The notes beneath the pieces were generated by a model, which saw only the letters and a list, made by a program, of their open reading frames with translations, made no database searches and was not told where the DNA came from. 42,303 nucleotides of DNA from a virus, in IMG/VR virus record IMGVR_UViG_3300031963_000325, positions 1-42,303 of that record. One strand, written 5' to 3'. This document shows, one piece after another, positions 41,064 through 42,303 of the stretch. How positions within the stretch are numbered: the stretch's first letter is position 1; each line of letters opens with the position of its first letter. The position numbers were made by a program, and so were the translations under genes.

Positions 41064-41255
41064 TTAAATGTTGCTTATAATTATCATATAAATAAAGAAT
41101 AGTAGCACTACTATACCTAGGCTCATCACATCCATCATGATTTTATCATTCTTGGATGCATCATCGTAGCTTTTCCTGAATAGGAATCTGTTTATCAGTA
41201 TATTGACTGATACAACTATGATAGAAATTAAGAAAATTAGTAGCATTTCGTTCAC
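41064..41255 (-). CDS. Small membrane protein with two transmembrane helices
   Basis: 63 residues. Hydrophobic segments at about 4-21 (MLLIFLISIIVVSVNILI) and 43-62 (LGIVVLLFFIYMIIIS) flank a charged middle (FRKSYDDASKNDKIMMD). Starts at an overlap with the preceding gene and ends one base before the DnaA-like start. In an early operon it is more likely an exclusion or host-membrane factor than a holin, but a holin cannot be ruled out since no lysis gene is found elsewhere in the window. Confidence 0.6.
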   Translation of the reverse strand: MNEMLLIFLISIIVVSVNILINRFLFRKSYDDASKNDKIMMDVMSLGIVVLLFFIYMIIISNI

Positions 41256-41527
41256 AGCTTATCGATTATTGCCTCAATGAGTGCTGACTCGATGTATCCA
41301 GTCATGTCCCAGTCAATGGATCTTCCGCTCTCATCATCGTACTTGATCAATCGAATAGTGCCTAGAATGTTGATAGTTGTTTCACTATCCCCTGGGTAGT
41401 CCCAGTCCGATTCTTCTCCGTGAGTTTCTACCTCGTAGCTACCCACCCAAAAATAGTCCTCATCCCCAATGCTAAACTCAACTTCCTCATTAATGAAGAC
41501 TTCGCTGTCATTGAATTGTTTTCCCAT
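41252..41527 (-). CDS. Hypothetical strongly acidic protein
   Basis: 91 residues, very rich in Asp and Glu, beta-like strands alternating with acidic loops (FWVGSYEVETHGEESDWDYP). Strong negative charge and small size recall DNA-mimic anti-defence proteins, but there is no sequence family to back this. An A/T-rich leader of about 40 bases precedes it, and its stop overlaps the start of the membrane protein (ATGA). Confidence 0.55.
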   Translation of the reverse strand: MGKQFNDSEVFINEEVEFSIGDEDYFWVGSYEVETHGEESDWDYPGDSETTINILGTIRLIKYDDESGRSIDWDMTGYIESALIEAIIDKL

Positions 41528-41569
41528 ATTGAATTAGATTTTAAATAAAATTAATAAACTTTTTAAACA

Positions 41570-41719
41570 TTAACAATACTTTTTTGCAAATAATTTTTTT
41601 CTATCTGCACCATCTAGCCTACTGAATACCCTCTCCATTGCCTCCCACTTACTCGATGCTAGGACTATACCGCAGAAATCCCCTCCGTGATACACCTTGA
41701 AAGTATACTTACTCTCCAT
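41570..41719 (-). CDS. Tiny hypothetical protein, 49 residues
   Basis: A 49-residue protein from ATG 41719 to the stop at 41570. The frame stays open upstream to 41863, but that part is antisense-like noise overlapping the 60-residue gene; the Met at 41719 gives an 11-base overlap with that gene, as usual in this operon. Sequence FKVYHGGDFCGIVLASSKWE followed by a helix with REAMERVF-like character (EAMERVFSRLDG). No family recognised. Confidence 0.5.
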   Translation of the reverse strand: MESKYTFKVYHGGDFCGIVLASSKWEAMERVFSRLDGADRKKLFAKKYC

Positions 41720-41891
41720 GACTAAGCGTAGCTTTAGTTCCGTACCGAACTTCCCTTGGGCATGGATAGGTTTCATATAACTTCTCAAGTGCCTTGACAA
41801 ATTTAGCCTTGTCATTCTCAGCAAGGTACAGGACTCTATCGTTGAGTCCATGCACCAAGTCAAACATCTTTAATCTTTCCTCTAGTGTCAT
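41709..41891 (-). CDS. Small helical hypothetical protein
   Basis: 60 residues (LKMFDLVHGLNDRVLYLAEN, then KFVKALEKLYETYP), helical and soluble. Its ATG overlaps the stop of the preceding 129-residue gene as ATGA, and its end overlaps the following 49-residue gene, so the three are translated in series. No family recognised. Confidence 0.55.
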   Translation of the reverse strand: MTLEERLKMFDLVHGLNDRVLYLAENDKAKFVKALEKLYETYPCPREVRYGTKATLSHGE

Positions 41892-42277
41892 TGTAGTTTT
41901 AGATTTAGGAATTCAATTATCGTATCAATCCAGTCCCCTTCCCATGCCCTGTTCTCGTGGATGTTACAGAACTCATGAGTCAAGTCGATGCCCAAGTCAT
42001 AGAGTCCACCAAATCCCTCCTTCTCTAGGATCCGCTCTAGTCTATGGGGCATAGTATCGTTGTCAATCATTGCGTGCATAGTGCATACAATCTCATGATG
42101 GGTCTCTGCCCACTCCCTGAACCCAGTCTTGAAGACCTTAGTCTCTGCCAACTGGTTGAGGATACTGGATACCAGTAGTACCTCTTGCTTACTTACATTG
42201 TCAGCGTTGTATAACGCATCCATTACTGCTTGGTAGGTATGATCTAAGTCCATACCCTCTAGGTTTTTTAGTTTCAT
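41888..42277 (-). CDS. Hypothetical protein, first early gene in the window
   Basis: 129 residues, helical, with His and acidic residues (HTYQAVMDALYNADNVSKQE; DLTHEFCNIHENRAWEGDW). No known family. The HEF in THEFCNIHEN is not a HExxH motif. The leader CAAACAACTATACAACTATG is A/C-rich with no Shine-Dalgarno. Only 26 bases remain before the window edge and no promoter is seen in them, so the operon start may lie outside. Confidence 0.55.
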   Translation of the reverse strand: MKLKNLEGMDLDHTYQAVMDALYNADNVSKQEVLLVSSILNQLAETKVFKTGFREWAETHHEIVCTMHAMIDNDTMPHRLERILEKEGFGGLYDLGIDLTHEFCNIHENRAWEGDWIDTIIEFLNLKLQ

Positions 42278-42303
42278 AGTTGTATAGTTGTTTGGTCACT
42301 AAA

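Noticed and set aside
41720-41863. Upstream extension of the 49-residue gene
   Set aside because: It runs through the coding region of the 60-residue gene and reads as non-protein-like sequence. The internal ATG at 41719 gives a normal short overlap.
1-42303. Complete circular genome
   Set aside because: The left edge cuts a gene that would have to continue through the right edge, but the right edge carries the leader of a leftward operon. The window is thus a part of a larger genome.

Overview
The window is part of a double-stranded DNA bacteriophage genome, most likely a short-tailed (podovirus-type) phage of a Bacteroidota host. Three things point to the host. Most genes lack Shine-Dalgarno sequences and instead have A-rich leaders running into the start codon. 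Intergenic DNA carries Bacteroidota-type -7 promoter elements (TAnnTTTG). The primase has a BT4734/VirE-type N-terminus. Several virion proteins resemble, from memory of the families, the portal, ring and nozzle set of crAss-like and related marine or freshwater Bacteroidota phages. Full crAss-like membership is not shown here. No integrase, DNA polymerase, phage RNA polymerase or recognisable lysis gene is visible. The left edge cuts through a gene and the right edge lies upstream of an operon, so the genome probably continues on both sides.

Layout. Positions 1-32166 are a continuous rightward late (virion) block: the 3' end of a tail-fibre gene, four small genes including a GroES-like co-chaperonin made of two barrels, a candidate small terminase, the large terminase interrupted by a full-length intein, portal, probable scaffold, major capsid protein, three small head genes, then (after a strong terminator and a new promoter) connector/ring proteins, a 1469-residue tail nozzle protein, an adhesin-like protein, another tail protein, two internal virion proteins and a 3106-residue giant internal protein with an embedded zinc-metalloprotease motif. 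Positions 42277-32163 are a leftward early block. It holds small unknown genes, an orphan DnaA domain IV-like protein, a single-strand annealing protein and a RecE-like exonuclease. A small protein follows whose leader can fold into a pseudoknot, then a terminator, an origin-like region with GACAT iterons and an A/T tract, the primase-helicase and an SNF2-like helicase. The block ends with a cluster of tiny coupled genes, a VRR-NUC nuclease, a second DnaA domain IV-like protein and a PD-(D/E)XK-like protein. The two blocks converge and share the four bases TTAA for their final stop codons.

How it fits together (inference). The early block gives a self-contained replication and recombination set: prim-pol/SF3 helicase with an iteron region, two DnaA-C DNA binders, annealing protein, exonuclease and resolvase-like nucleases. 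The late block builds a T7/crAss-like particle in which three successive internal proteins are ejected into the host. No stretch above 300 bases lacks a gene. The longest non-coding stretches are about 190 bases (38619-38808) and 97 bases (39070-39166), and both contain structured signals described below.
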